NCBI RefSeq assembly: GCF_002407065.1
Contig: NZ_CP023564.1
Span: 2,852,001 to 2,916,000, forward strand
Origin: Brachybacterium ginsengisoli
GTDB taxonomy: Bacteria > Actinomycetota > Actinomycetes > Actinomycetales > Dermabacteraceae
Length of the DNA: 64,000 bases
Direction of reading: 5' to 3'
Position 1 is the stretch's first letter; every line of letters starts with the position of its first letter. The notes under the pieces were generated by a model. That model did no database searches. It was not told the DNA's origin and saw only the letters and a program-made list of their open reading frames with translations. This document shows, one piece after another, positions 50,594 to 59,104 of this stretch. The translations under genes were made by a program, and so were the position numbers.

Positions 50594-52549
50594 TCAGCCC
50601 TCGCCCTCGTAGGCGGCCGTGCGCTGCTGCACCTCCCGCAGCCGGGCGAGATCGAGCTTGCGCCCGCGATGGAAGTCGACGACGCCGTTCTTCTCCTGGA
50701 ACACGTCGGTCATCTGGGTGTAGCAGTAGGCGAACATCAGCGGATCCTCGAGCAGCACCCGGGTCAGCCCCTCGAAGCGCTCGTAGAGCTCCTCCTCGCT
50801 GCGGATCCGCTGGCCGTAGCCCCAGGACTCCGCGGCGTTGTTGCCCGCACGGTCGGCCTCCTCCGCCTTCCGCGCCTCCTCCTCGTTCCACCAGATGCCG
50901 CCGTACTCCGAGACGAAGTAGGGCTGACCCGCATACGGCAGCGAGAACGCGCCGTCGGCGAAGGGGAAGTCGTCGGGCCCCAGATCCCGGCGGTTCGCGA
51001 AGGGCTGCCCGTCGGCGAGACCGGACTGCTCCTCGCGGAAGCGCTCCGGATCCTGTTCGTAGGAGTGGGAGTCGTAGATGTCGGCGCCGCGCACGCGATG
51101 GGAGTAGCCGGAGGCGTCGAGCACCGGGCGGGTCGGATCGGCGAGCTTGGTCGCGTCGTACATCGCCTGGGTCACCGCGTCGAGCTGGGTGATGCGGTCG
51201 TGCATCAGCTGGTGGGTCTCGTTCAGCGGGCACCAGCCGATGATCGAGGGGTGGTTCAGGTCGCGCTGGACCGCCTCGACCCACTGGCCCACGAAGGTCG
51301 CCGGCGGCTGCTGGTTGTCGCCGTCCGGGCCGAAGCCGTGCACTCCCCAGTCCCCGAACTCGCCCCAGGTGAGGTAGCCGTGCAGGTCCGACCAGAAGTG
51401 CATGCGCTGCTCGAAGACCTTCTGGTGCAGGCGGGCGCCGTTGAACCCCGCCTCGAGGGACAGGCGGATGTCGTCGGTCATCGCCGAGTCGGTCGGGGAG
51501 GTCATGAACGACTCCTCCCAGTAGCCCTGGTCGAGCACCAGGCGCTGGAAGACCTTCTCGCCGTTGATCCGGAACTCGTGGTCGCGCAGCGAGGTCGAGC
51601 GCAGTCCCGCATAGGAGCGGACCTCGTCGAGCGCGCCGCCGTCCGCATCGAGCAGACGCACGACGAGCGCGTAGAGCTCGGGCGCCCCGGGGCCCCACAC
51701 GCGCACCGCGTCCTCGGGGATCACCAGCTCGAGGTGCGGTGCGAGGTCGAGATCGGCGCGCACCTCGGCGCGGGCCACCTCGTCCCCGCCGGGGACGGAG
51801 GCGACGACCTCGAGGCGGGTGCCCGCGGCGGTCCGGGCCAGCGGCACGTCGAGCGCGAAGGAGCGCCCGCCGAGGGAGGGCAGGATGCGCAGCGAGCGGA
51901 TCTCGTCGGCCGGGACGCCCTCGAGCCACACGCTCTGCCAGATGCCGGTGGTGCGGTGGTAGTTCGCGGCGGTGGGCCGGAACTCGTGGGACTGCTTGCC
52001 GCGCGCCTGCGGGACGCCGTGGGGGTCCCGGGCGCGGACCACGATCTCGATCTCGGCGCCGGGGCCGACGCCCTCGACCCCCGAGAGATCCGCGGAGAAA
52101 CCGGTGAAGCCGCCGCGGTGACGGGCGACCTCGACCCCGTTCGCCCAGACCGTCGCGTCCTGGTCCACGGCCTCGAAGCGCAGGATCGGGCGCAGGCCCT
52201 CCCACTCGGCGGGGACGGTGACGGAGCGGCGGTACCAGACCGCCTCGAGGTAGTCGCGGTTCCCGATCCCGGAGGCCTCGGTCTCCGGGGCGAAGGGCAC
52301 CAGGATCTCGGAGTCCAGGTCGCGCTCGAGCAGACCGCGGTCACGGCCGGAGTCGCCCTGATCGATCTCGAACTGCCAGGTCCCGTTGAGGGTGAGCCAG
52401 GTGGGGCGGTGCAGCTGGGGGCGGGGATGCTCGGGCCGTGGCACGTCGGTCACCGCGGAGAGCGGCGCGTCCAGCTGGGCGGCGAGCTCGTCCGCGCGGG
52501 CGAACAGGGCGGCCAGGGGCTCGGGCAGGGAGGTGGGCTGTGCGGTCAC
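50594..52549 (-). CDS. Glycoside hydrolase family 2 enzyme
   Basis: A 651-residue cytosolic GH2 enzyme of the beta-galactosidase/glucuronidase/mannosidase clan. The sugar-binding domain has WLTLNGTWQFEI, AVWYRRSV and RGGFTGFSADLS. An immunoglobulin-like domain follows, then a TIM-barrel with the acid/base E444 (WCPLNETHQ) and nucleophile E548 (FVSEYGG). It probably hydrolyses beta-linked oligosaccharides; the exact sugar is not shown. The GTG at 52549 has GGAG 7 bases upstream. The LacI-type regulator gene lies 114 bp upstream on the same strand. Confidence 0.9.
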   Translation of the reverse strand: MTAQPTSLPEPLAALFARADELAAQLDAPLSAVTDVPRPEHPRPQLHRPTWLTLNGTWQFEIDQGDSGRDRGLLERDLDSEILVPFAPETEASGIGNRDYLEAVWYRRSVTVPAEWEGLRPILRFEAVDQDATVWANGVEVARHRGGFTGFSADLSGVEGVGPGAEIEIVVRARDPHGVPQARGKQSHEFRPTAANYHRTTGIWQSVWLEGVPADEIRSLRILPSLGGRSFALDVPLARTAAGTRLEVVASVPGGDEVARAEVRADLDLAPHLELVIPEDAVRVWGPGAPELYALVVRLLDADGGALDEVRSYAGLRSTSLRDHEFRINGEKVFQRLVLDQGYWEESFMTSPTDSAMTDDIRLSLEAGFNGARLHQKVFEQRMHFWSDLHGYLTWGEFGDWGVHGFGPDGDNQQPPATFVGQWVEAVQRDLNHPSIIGWCPLNETHQLMHDRITQLDAVTQAMYDATKLADPTRPVLDASGYSHRVRGADIYDSHSYEQDPERFREEQSGLADGQPFANRRDLGPDDFPFADGAFSLPYAGQPYFVSEYGGIWWNEEEARKAEEADRAGNNAAESWGYGQRIRSEEELYERFEGLTRVLLEDPLMFAYCYTQMTDVFQEKNGVVDFHRGRKLDLARLREVQQRTAAYEGEG

Positions 52550-52591
52550 GGGGCGGCTCCAGAGAGGGATCGGCACTGATCGTTCCCGGCC

Positions 52592-52620
52592 ATTCCATCG
52601 CATCCACACCAGGATTGCAA
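52592..52620 (-). promoter_or_regulatory. Promoter of the GH2 gene
   Basis: On minus, TTGCAA (52615-52620) and TGGAAT (52592-52597) are 17 bases apart. It lies about 45 bases before the GTG start of the GH2 gene. Confidence 0.5.
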
Positions 52621-52629
52621 CGTGAGAAT
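52614..52629. promoter_or_regulatory. Candidate LacI-type operator over the GH2 promoter
   Basis: ATTGCAACGTGAGAAT is a 16-bp imperfect palindrome with a central CG and matching ATT/AAT ends, the shape favoured by LacI-family proteins. It overlaps the -35 of the GH2 promoter and lies just downstream of the LacI-type gene. Confidence 0.4.
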
Positions 52630-52663
52630 GCAGGGTGGTCCCGCTGCGCTCCTCCCGCTGGGA

Positions 52664-53677
52664 TCAGCCGGCGGCCCCCGTCGAGCCCCTCTCCACGAGC
52701 CGGTGACCGACCACCGTCTCGACACCGGTGCCCGTGCCGTCCCCGGGCGCGCCGAGAGCGGCGTCCAGCGCGGCGGCGACGAGTCCCTCGAGGTCCGGGG
52801 CGACCGTGGTCAGCGAGGGGCGGGACCAGGCGGCCTCCGGGATGTCGTCCCAGCCCACCACTGCGACCTCGCCCGGGACGTCCACTCCGTGCGCGACGAG
52901 GGCCGAGAGGGCGCCGAGCGCCAGCAGGTCGTTCCCGGCCACCACCGCATCCACCTCGAGTCCCTGGCGCAGCACCTCCTCCATCACGTCGCGGCCGGAC
53001 TCGCGATCCCAGTCCGCCGCGGGCCGGACCAGCTCGGGATCCAGCGAGAGCCCCGCGAAGCGCAGGGCCGCGCGCATGCCGGCCAGACGGTCCGTGGCCG
53101 TCGAGCGCACCTCCGACTCGCCGCCGAGGAACATCACCCGACGCCTGCCCTGGTCGACCAGGAGGTGGGCGATGTCCGCCGCGGAGGCGACGTTGTCGAT
53201 CGCGACATGGGAGACCTCGGCCGCGGCGGGCAGTCGCTCACCGAGGAGCACCACCCGATGGGAGCCGGTGTTCTGCAGATCGGCCGGGGTGAGCGCCCCC
53301 GGGGAGATGATCACCGCATCCACCGGCCGCGGGGTGTGGCCGCGCACGTGGGCGCGCTCGGTCCCGGCGTCGCCGAAGGAGACCTCGACGCTGACCGTGT
53401 ACCCGCGCTCCTTGGCCGCGCCCTGCATCCGCTCGGCGAGGCGCGCGAAGTAGGGGTTCTGCAGCTCCGGCACCACGAGGGCGAGGGCGCGGGTGGGCCC
53501 GCCGCGCAGCTCCAGGCCCGCACGATTGGGCACATAGCCCAGCTCCTCGATCGCCTGCTTCACCCGGGCTCGGGTCTCCTCGCGCACGACGGGTCGTTCG
53601 TTGACCACGTTCGAGACGGTCTTCCACGACACCCCGGCGCGCTGGGCGACGTCCTTGATGCTCACGCGGCGCGCCAT
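52664..53677 (-). CDS. LacI family transcriptional regulator
   Basis: A 337-residue repressor. The N-terminal helix-turn-helix is SIKDVAQRAGVSWKTVSNVVN (by landmarks) with the hinge ELGYVPN, followed by a periplasmic-binding-like sensor domain (LALVVPELQNPYFARLAERMQ, AVIISPGAL, VMFLGGESEVRSTATDRLAG, AVVAGNDLLALGAL, VPGEVAVVGWDDIPEA). It probably controls the downstream GH2 gene in response to a sugar. ATG 53677 has AGGAGG 4 bases upstream. Confidence 0.92.
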   Translation of the reverse strand: MARRVSIKDVAQRAGVSWKTVSNVVNERPVVREETRARVKQAIEELGYVPNRAGLELRGGPTRALALVVPELQNPYFARLAERMQGAAKERGYTVSVEVSFGDAGTERAHVRGHTPRPVDAVIISPGALTPADLQNTGSHRVVLLGERLPAAAEVSHVAIDNVASAADIAHLLVDQGRRRVMFLGGESEVRSTATDRLAGMRAALRFAGLSLDPELVRPAADWDRESGRDVMEEVLRQGLEVDAVVAGNDLLALGALSALVAHGVDVPGEVAVVGWDDIPEAAWSRPSLTTVAPDLEGLVAAALDAALGAPGDGTGTGVETVVGHRLVERGSTGAAG

Positions 53678-53995
53678 GCGTCCTCCTGGGGGTTCGATCC
53701 GGGAGTCAGATTCCTGCTCCTGCGCTCGAGGATAGCGAGCCGGTGGTATGTCACAACGGCGCGCCGTGCCGTCGCCACCGCGATGACCGCCGCGTACTGT
53801 GACCCGCAGTGCCGTCCTCCCGCCGCGGCACAGGTCCCGAGCGGACAGCCCCGATCCGGCACGACGCCCCGCGTCCTGCGCCGCAGGTCGGCAGGCTCCG
53901 CTGCGGTGACAGCGTCGGCCGAGGAGCACTGCCCCGTGCAGCGCGCCCGACGACGCCCCGGGTGGGATTGCACCACAGAGAACGGATCACCTCAC
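53678..53995. other. 318-bp divergent gap between lacI-type and helicase genes
   Basis: No gene seen. It holds the lacI-type promoter (53729-53756). On the plus side TACTGT at 53795-53800 is a possible -10 for the RNA helicase, which would leave a leader of about 190 bases, long enough for autoregulation as seen with other DEAD-box helicases. Confidence 0.6.
53729..53756 (-). promoter_or_regulatory. Promoter of the LacI-type gene
   Basis: On minus, TTGTGA (53751-53756) and TATCCT (53729-53734) are 16 bases apart. They give a leader of about 45 bases with a good ribosome site. Confidence 0.55.
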
Positions 53996-55582
53996 GTGAC
54001 CACCCCTGACTTCGCACGCCTCGGCGTGCCCACCGCCCTCACCGCCGCCCTGGCGCCGATGGGCATCACCACCCCCACCCCGATCCAGGCCGCGACCCTC
54101 CCGGACTCGCTCGCCGGTCGGGACGTGCTGGGCCGTGGCCGCACCGGCTCCGGCAAGACCTACGCCTTCCTGCTCCCCCTGGTCGCGCGCCTGATCGCCG
54201 AGCCGCGCAAGCGCGTGGCCCGTCGGCCGCGCTCCCTCGTGCTCGCCCCCACCCGCGAGCTGGCCTCCCAGATCGCCGACTCGCTGAAGCCGCTCGAGGC
54301 GGCCGCGGGCCTGCGCAGCGCCGTCGTCTTCGGCGGAGTGGGCCAGAACCCCCAGGTCAAGGCTCTCGCCGGCGGCATCGACGTGCTCATCGCCTGCCCG
54401 GGCCGTCTCCTGGACCTCATGGGCCAGGGCCACGCGGACATGAGCGCCATCGAGATCACGATCATCGACGAGGCCGATCACATGGCCGACATGGGCTTCC
54501 TGCCCATGGTCCGCAAGATCCTCGAGAAGACCCCGCAGCGCGGCCAGCGCATGCTCTTCTCGGCGACCCTCGACTCCGGCGTGAACAAGCTCGTCAAGCA
54601 GTTCCTGCACGAGCCGGTCACCCACTCGGCGGATCCGGCCACCAGCCCCGTCGGCACCATGGAGCACCACGTGCTCGAGGTCGACTCCGCCGCGCGCTTC
54701 GACGTGCTGCGCGACCTCGCCGCCGCCCCCGGCCGCACCATCATGTTCACCCGCACCAAGTACGGCGCGAAGAACCTCGCCCGCAAGCTCGCCGCCCGCG
54801 GCGTGGACGCGGTGGACCTCCACGGCAACCTCTCGCAGAACGCCCGCACCCGGAACCTCGAGGCCTTCGGCTCCGGCGAGGCGACCACCATGGTCTGCAC
54901 CGACATCGCCGCCCGCGGCATCCACGTCGACGAGGTGGCCCTCGTGGTCCACGCCGATCCGCCCGTCGAGCACAAGGCCTACCTGCACCGCTCGGGCCGC
55001 ACCGCCCGCGCCGGCGAGTCCGGCACGGTCATCACCGTGCAGACCCCGGACCAGAAGCGCGATGTCAGCGACCTGATGCGCAAGGCCGGCATCACTCCCA
55101 CCCACCACGCGCGAGTGACCATCACGAGCCCCGTGCTCGCCGACCTCGCGCCCGGCGAGCGGGTCGAGACCCATGAGCCGCGCCAGCCCGAGGCCCCGCT
55201 GGACGAGGCCCGCCTGAAGGGCGAGCGCGGCGGCGGCCGCGGCCGTTCCGGCGGTCGCTCCGACGGCCAGGGCGGCGGTCGAGGACGCTCCGGCGGCGGG
55301 CAGTCCGGCCAGGGCGGTCGCGGTCGCGGCGGCGAGGGCTCCGGTCAGGGCGGATCCGGCCGTTCCGGCGGCCAGGGCCGCTCCGGTGGTCAGGGCCGCT
55401 CCGGTGGTCAGGGCCGCGGCGAGGGCGGCGGCCGTCGCGGCGGCCAGGGCCAGGGCTCGGGCGGCGGACGCCGTCAGGACCGCTCCGCCCCCAAGACCTA
55501 CTCGACCAGCTCCGAGGGCTCCGGCTCCGGCAACACCGTGGGCGGCGGCCTCGCGGCCTTCTCCTCCGGGCGTCGCGGATGA
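53996..55582 (+). CDS. DEAD-box RNA helicase with RGG-type tail
   Basis: A 528-residue ATP-dependent RNA helicase. Motifs in order: Q motif (ITTPTPIQAATLP), Walker A GRTGSGKT, PTRELA, GG, DEAD in IIDEADHM, SAT (LFSATLDS), TRTK, and HRSGRTARAGESG. The C-terminal 120 residues are low-complexity Gly/Arg/Ser/Gln, including three exact-length GGQGRS units, as in RNA-chaperone tails. It probably unwinds structured RNA during ribosome assembly or cold growth. GTG 53996 is the first codon of conserved sequence; no strong ribosome site is seen. Its stop overlaps the rhodanese start. Confidence 0.94.
   Translation: MTTPDFARLGVPTALTAALAPMGITTPTPIQAATLPDSLAGRDVLGRGRTGSGKTYAFLLPLVARLIAEPRKRVARRPRSLVLAPTRELASQIADSLKPLEAAAGLRSAVVFGGVGQNPQVKALAGGIDVLIACPGRLLDLMGQGHADMSAIEITIIDEADHMADMGFLPMVRKILEKTPQRGQRMLFSATLDSGVNKLVKQFLHEPVTHSADPATSPVGTMEHHVLEVDSAARFDVLRDLAAAPGRTIMFTRTKYGAKNLARKLAARGVDAVDLHGNLSQNARTRNLEAFGSGEATTMVCTDIAARGIHVDEVALVVHADPPVEHKAYLHRSGRTARAGESGTVITVQTPDQKRDVSDLMRKAGITPTHHARVTITSPVLADLAPGERVETHEPRQPEAPLDEARLKGERGGGRGRSGGRSDGQGGGRGRSGGGQSGQGGRGRGGEGSGQGGSGRSGGQGRSGGQGRSGGQGRGEGGGRRGGQGQGSGGGRRQDRSAPKTYSTSSEGSGSGNTVGGGLAAFSSGRRG
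55358..55411 (+). repeat. 18-bp tandem units encoding GR-S-GGQ repeats
   Basis: Three successive 18-bp units (55358, 55376, 55394) of the form GGCCGCTCCGGTGGTCAG, the first diverged by three bases, encode GRSGGQ in the helicase tail. Confidence 0.85.
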
Positions 55583-56043
55583 CCTCTTCGGCGGACTCCG
55601 CCGGTCCGACGACGAGCGGTCGTCGTCGGGCCGGCGCCCCGCGGGCCCACGGGATCGACGAGATCCTCGCCGCGGCGCGCGAGGGCGTGGACCGGGTGGA
55701 GCCCGGCGAGCTCGCGGCGCTGATGGCCGAGGGCGCCCACGTGGTGGACATCCGCCCGGCGCGGACCCGGGAGCCCGAGGGGCACCTGCCCGGCGCGACG
55801 GTCATCGACCGGCTCGTGCTGGAGTGGCGGCTGGACCCCGCGAGCGCCCACCGCATGGAGGGCGGCCCCTCGTACGAGGACCTCGTCGTGGTGGTCTGCA
55901 ACGAGGGCTACTACTCCTCGCTCGCCGCCCGCGACCTGCGCGATCTCGGCTTCTCGCGCGCCACCGACCTCGTCGGCGGCTTCCGCGCCCATGCGGCGGC
56001 GGGGCTGCCGACCCAGGCGGAGCCTGCGCGCGAGGTGCTCTGA
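55579..56043 (+). CDS. Rhodanese-domain protein
   Basis: A 154-residue single-domain rhodanese. VDIRPARTREPEGHLPGATVID carries the first signature (by landmarks), and the catalytic cysteine is in VVCNEGYYSSLAARDLRDLGF. The six-residue active loop CNEGYYS fits sulfurtransferases. It would transfer sulfane sulfur to a small acceptor. Its ATG overlaps the helicase stop (ATGA), so it is co-expressed with the RNA helicase, which may hint at tRNA or RNA sulfur chemistry but is only context. Confidence 0.88.
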   Translation: MTSSADSAGPTTSGRRRAGAPRAHGIDEILAAAREGVDRVEPGELAALMAEGAHVVDIRPARTREPEGHLPGATVIDRLVLEWRLDPASAHRMEGGPSYEDLVVVVCNEGYYSSLAARDLRDLGFSRATDLVGGFRAHAAAGLPTQAEPAREVL

Positions 56044-56052
56044 GCGGGAGCC

Positions 56053-57606
56053 TCAGCTCAGCTCGCGCTTGAGGATCTTCCCGGTCGCGGTCATCGGCAG
56101 GCTGTCCAGCAGCACCACCTCGCGGGGGTACTTGTAGGAGGCCATCTGCTCCTTGGCCCAGTCGCGCAGCCCCTCGGCGGTGAGCGCGGCGCCCTGCTCG
56201 AGGATCACGAACGCCTTCACCTCCTCGCCGAGGGCCTCATGGGGCACGCCCACGACGGCGGCGAGCGAGACGTCGGGGTGGGTGATGAGAACCTCCTCGA
56301 CCTCCCTCGGGTACACGTTGTAGCCGCCGCGCACGATCATGTCCTTGGAGCGGTCGACGACGAAGTAGAAGCCCTCCGCGTCCCGCCGGCCCAGGTCGCC
56401 GGTGCGGAACCAGCCGTCGCGGATCACCGCGGCGGTCGCCCCGGGGCGGTCCAGGTAGCCGGTCATCACGTTGTGCCCGCGCACCACGATCTCGCCGACC
56501 ACGTCCGCCTCCTCGATCGGTGCCCAGTCCGGGTCCCCGGGATCGATGATCCCCACCTCGACGCCCCATACGGGGAAGCCGATCGAGCCGGGCCGGGGCC
56601 GGTCGGCACGGGAGAAGCACGCCACCGGCGAGGTCTCCGAGAGCCCGTAGCCCTCCATGATCGAGATGCCGAGACGTTCGCGGGCGGCGGTGAGGATCTC
56701 CACCGGCAGCGGGGCCCCGCCGGAGACACCGAGGCGGAGCGTCTCCGCGAGGGCCCCGGCCGCTGCATCGTCCTCCACCGCGTGCAGCAGTCCCCACCAC
56801 ATCGTGGGGACGCCCGCGAACACGGTCGCCCGGTGCTCGAGGAGCAGCGCGAGCGCCTGCTCCGCATCGAAGCGGGGCAGCAGCACGAGGGTGGCGCCCA
56901 TGGAGAACCCGGCGTTCATGTCCACGGTCGCGCCGAAGGTGTGGAACAGGGGCAGCGCGACCAGGTGGGTGTCCTCCCCCGGCCTCGACCCGAACAGCCG
57001 ATGGCAGGTCAGGGCGTTCATGAGCTGGTTGGAGTGGCTGAGCTCTGCGCCCTTGGGCTGCCCGGTGGTGCCCGAGGTGTACAGCACCACGGCGGTGTCG
57101 GTCTCGCGGCGCTGCACGGTCGAGAAGGTCTCCTCCATCCCCTCGAGCACCTCGGCGAGCGTGGGCACCTCCGGATCGGGGCTCGCGGCCGACGGGTCCG
57201 CGGTCATCATCACCACGCGCGGCGGGGCGGCCGCGGCGCGGGCGCCCTCGAGGCCGTAGCGGCCGATGGGCAGCTCCTCGGTGCCCTCGAAGCAGAACAG
57301 CGCGACCGCGGAGGAGTCGTCGAGGTAGTAGGCGACCTCGCGGGACTTGTTGAGCACGTTCAGCGGGACCACCACGGCGCCGACCTTGAGGATCCCGAAG
57401 TAGACGATCGGGAACTGCGGCAGGTTCGGGCAGCTCAGCGCCACCCGGTCCCCGGGACCCACGCCGTAGGTGACCAGCAGGTTCGCCACCTGGTTCGCGG
57501 CGGCGTCCACCTCCGCGTAGCTCAGGCGGGTCCCTCCCGCCACCAGGGCGGTGCGGTCGGGATCGGTGCGGGCGCTGTCCTCCAGCACCACGGAGAGGTT
57601 GTACAT
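56053..57606 (-). CDS. Acyl-CoA synthetase (AMP-forming ligase)
   Basis: A 517-residue ANL-superfamily ligase. The P-loop is YTSGTTGQPKG; substrate and hinge motifs are YGLSETSPVAC, GEIVVRGHNVMTGYL, DGWFRTGDLGRRD, VDRSKDMIVRGGYNVYPREVE and the C-terminal lysine in TATGKILKREL. It activates a fatty or other carboxylic acid to its CoA ester for beta-oxidation or lipid use. GAGGAG precedes ATG 57606. It is divergent from the ArsR-type regulator across 125 bp that hold a strong palindrome, so both may respond to that regulator. Confidence 0.93.
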   Translation of the reverse strand: MYNLSVVLEDSARTDPDRTALVAGGTRLSYAEVDAAANQVANLLVTYGVGPGDRVALSCPNLPQFPIVYFGILKVGAVVVPLNVLNKSREVAYYLDDSSAVALFCFEGTEELPIGRYGLEGARAAAAPPRVVMMTADPSAASPDPEVPTLAEVLEGMEETFSTVQRRETDTAVVLYTSGTTGQPKGAELSHSNQLMNALTCHRLFGSRPGEDTHLVALPLFHTFGATVDMNAGFSMGATLVLLPRFDAEQALALLLEHRATVFAGVPTMWWGLLHAVEDDAAAGALAETLRLGVSGGAPLPVEILTAARERLGISIMEGYGLSETSPVACFSRADRPRPGSIGFPVWGVEVGIIDPGDPDWAPIEEADVVGEIVVRGHNVMTGYLDRPGATAAVIRDGWFRTGDLGRRDAEGFYFVVDRSKDMIVRGGYNVYPREVEEVLITHPDVSLAAVVGVPHEALGEEVKAFVILEQGAALTAEGLRDWAKEQMASYKYPREVVLLDSLPMTATGKILKRELS

Positions 57607-57687
57607 GGGGCGCTCCTCGGACGACGGTGTCACGAACTGCGCACACGATACGCCGGGAGCCGGCCGCTGCTGCGTCACACCTGCCAC

Positions 57688-57711
57688 TTCGTCACTTGCG
57701 CGAATGACGAA
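57688..57711. promoter_or_regulatory. Palindromic operator TTCGTCA-N10-TGACGAA
   Basis: Perfect 7-bp arms lie 10 bases apart around 57699/57700, and the spacer is itself partly symmetric (16 of 20 inner positions match). It is 20 bases upstream of the ArsR-type GTG and 82 bases upstream of the acyl-CoA ligase ATG, an arrangement typical of autoregulated ArsR/SmtB operators. Confidence 0.65.
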
Positions 57712-57731
57712 ACGTTCGGGAGGATGACCCC

Positions 57732-58079
57732 GTGACCACGCCACCGCAGCACTCCCCCACCGAGCCGCAGCTCGCCGCGGCGGCGGACACCTTCGCGATG
57801 CTCGCGAGCCCCGCACGGCTCCACCTCGTGCAGCTGATGAGCACCGGCCGTCACGACGTCGGCGAGCTGGCGGAGAAGGTGGGCCTGAGCCTGCCCACCA
57901 CCAGCCAGCACCTGCGCAAGCTGCGCCTGACCGGGATCGTCTCCGCGACCCGCGAGGGCCGCCACAGCTACTACACCGTCGACGACCCGCACGTGGTCGA
58001 GCTCGTCGAGCAGATCTTCGAGCACATCGCCCCCGACGGCTCCCTCGCCCCCGATCCGCCCCGCAAGGACCCCCGATGA
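57732..58079 (+). CDS. ArsR/SmtB family metalloregulator
   Basis: A 115-residue winged-helix repressor. LASPARLHLVQLMSTGRHDVGELAEKVGLSLPTTSQHLRKL (by landmarks) is the ArsR fold, with the recognition helix LPTTSQHLRKLRLTGIV and wing REGRHSYY. The alpha5 region DDPHVVELVEQIFEH carries D and H residues at the ends, as expected for the zinc/cobalt site of SmtB/CzrA sensors. It would release the operator on metal binding and so induce the CDF exporter, whose start overlaps its stop (ATGA). GTG 57732 has GGGAGG 8 bases upstream. Confidence 0.9.
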   Translation: MTTPPQHSPTEPQLAAAADTFAMLASPARLHLVQLMSTGRHDVGELAEKVGLSLPTTSQHLRKLRLTGIVSATREGRHSYYTVDDPHVVELVEQIFEHIAPDGSLAPDPPRKDPR

Positions 58080-59044
58080 CCTCCGCCGCACCCCGCCCCG
58101 AGAAGGTCGACCTGCGCAAGTTCGCGTGGCTGTCGATCGTCGCCGCCATCGTCACGATCACCCTGAAGACCGGCGCCTGGGTGATGACGGACTCCGTCGG
58201 CCTGCTCTCCGACGCCGCCGAGTCGACCGTGAACCTGGTCGCCGCGGTGGTCGCCCTCATCGCCCTCACTGTCGCCGCCCGCCCCGCCACCGAGCGGTTC
58301 CTCTACGGCCGTGCGAAGGCGGAGTACTTCTCCGCGGCGGTCGAGGGCCTGATGATCTTCGTCGCCGCCGCGGTCATCCTGGTCACCGCCGTCGAGCGGT
58401 TCCTCAACCCGCGCCCGCTCGAGAACCTCGGCATGGGTCTGGTCATCGTGGTGCTCGCCTCGCTGGTCAACGGCGGGGTCGCGCTCGTGCTGCTGCGCGC
58501 CGGGAAGGCGCACAACTCCATCACCCTGCGGGCCGACGGCAAGCACCTCATGACCGACGTGGTCACGAGCGCCGGCGTGCTGATCGGCGTCGCGCTCGTG
58601 GCCCTGACGGGCTGGGAGCGGCTGGATGCGCTGGTGGCCTTCGCCGTCGGCGTCAACATCATCGTCACCGGCATCGGGCTGCTCGGCGAGTCCGTCTCCG
58701 GCCTGCTGGACAAGGCGCTGCCGGACGAGGACCACGAGATCATCACCGACGTGCTGCGCCGCCGCACCGACGGGACCATCACCTTCCATGGCCTGCAGAC
58801 CCGCGAGGCCGGCCAGCAGAAGTACATGAACGTCCACGTGCTGGTGCCCGACGAGTGGACGGTCAAGGCCGGCCACGACTACATCGAGGGCCTCGAGCAG
58901 GAGCTGCGCGACTGCCTGCCGGACCTCACCGTGCTCACCCACCTCGAGCCGATCTCGGATCCCGCCTCCTACGCGGACATCCCCGAGCAGCACGTGCCGA
59001 TCCACGGCGAGGACCACGACCCGACCCGGCCACCCCAGGCCTAG
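58076..59044 (+). CDS. Cation diffusion facilitator (CDF) metal exporter
   Basis: A 322-residue membrane exporter with six helices and a cytosolic C-terminal domain. Metal-site aspartates and histidine are in helix 2 (LLSDAAESTVN) and helix 5 (HLMTDVVTS). The C-terminal domain has FHGLQTREAGQQKYMNVHVLVP (by landmarks) and many His/Asp at its end (HGEDHD). It would pump Zn2+, Co2+ or similar out of the cell in exchange for protons. Coupled to the ArsR-type regulator, it forms a metal-resistance operon. Confidence 0.93.
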   Translation: MTSAAPRPEKVDLRKFAWLSIVAAIVTITLKTGAWVMTDSVGLLSDAAESTVNLVAAVVALIALTVAARPATERFLYGRAKAEYFSAAVEGLMIFVAAAVILVTAVERFLNPRPLENLGMGLVIVVLASLVNGGVALVLLRAGKAHNSITLRADGKHLMTDVVTSAGVLIGVALVALTGWERLDALVAFAVGVNIIVTGIGLLGESVSGLLDKALPDEDHEIITDVLRRRTDGTITFHGLQTREAGQQKYMNVHVLVPDEWTVKAGHDYIEGLEQELRDCLPDLTVLTHLEPISDPASYADIPEQHVPIHGEDHDPTRPPQA

Positions 59045-59104
59045 GATGATCCCCAGGACCGCGCCGGGGGAACGGACCGGGCGCCGAGCAGGGGGAGCAG
59101 GACG

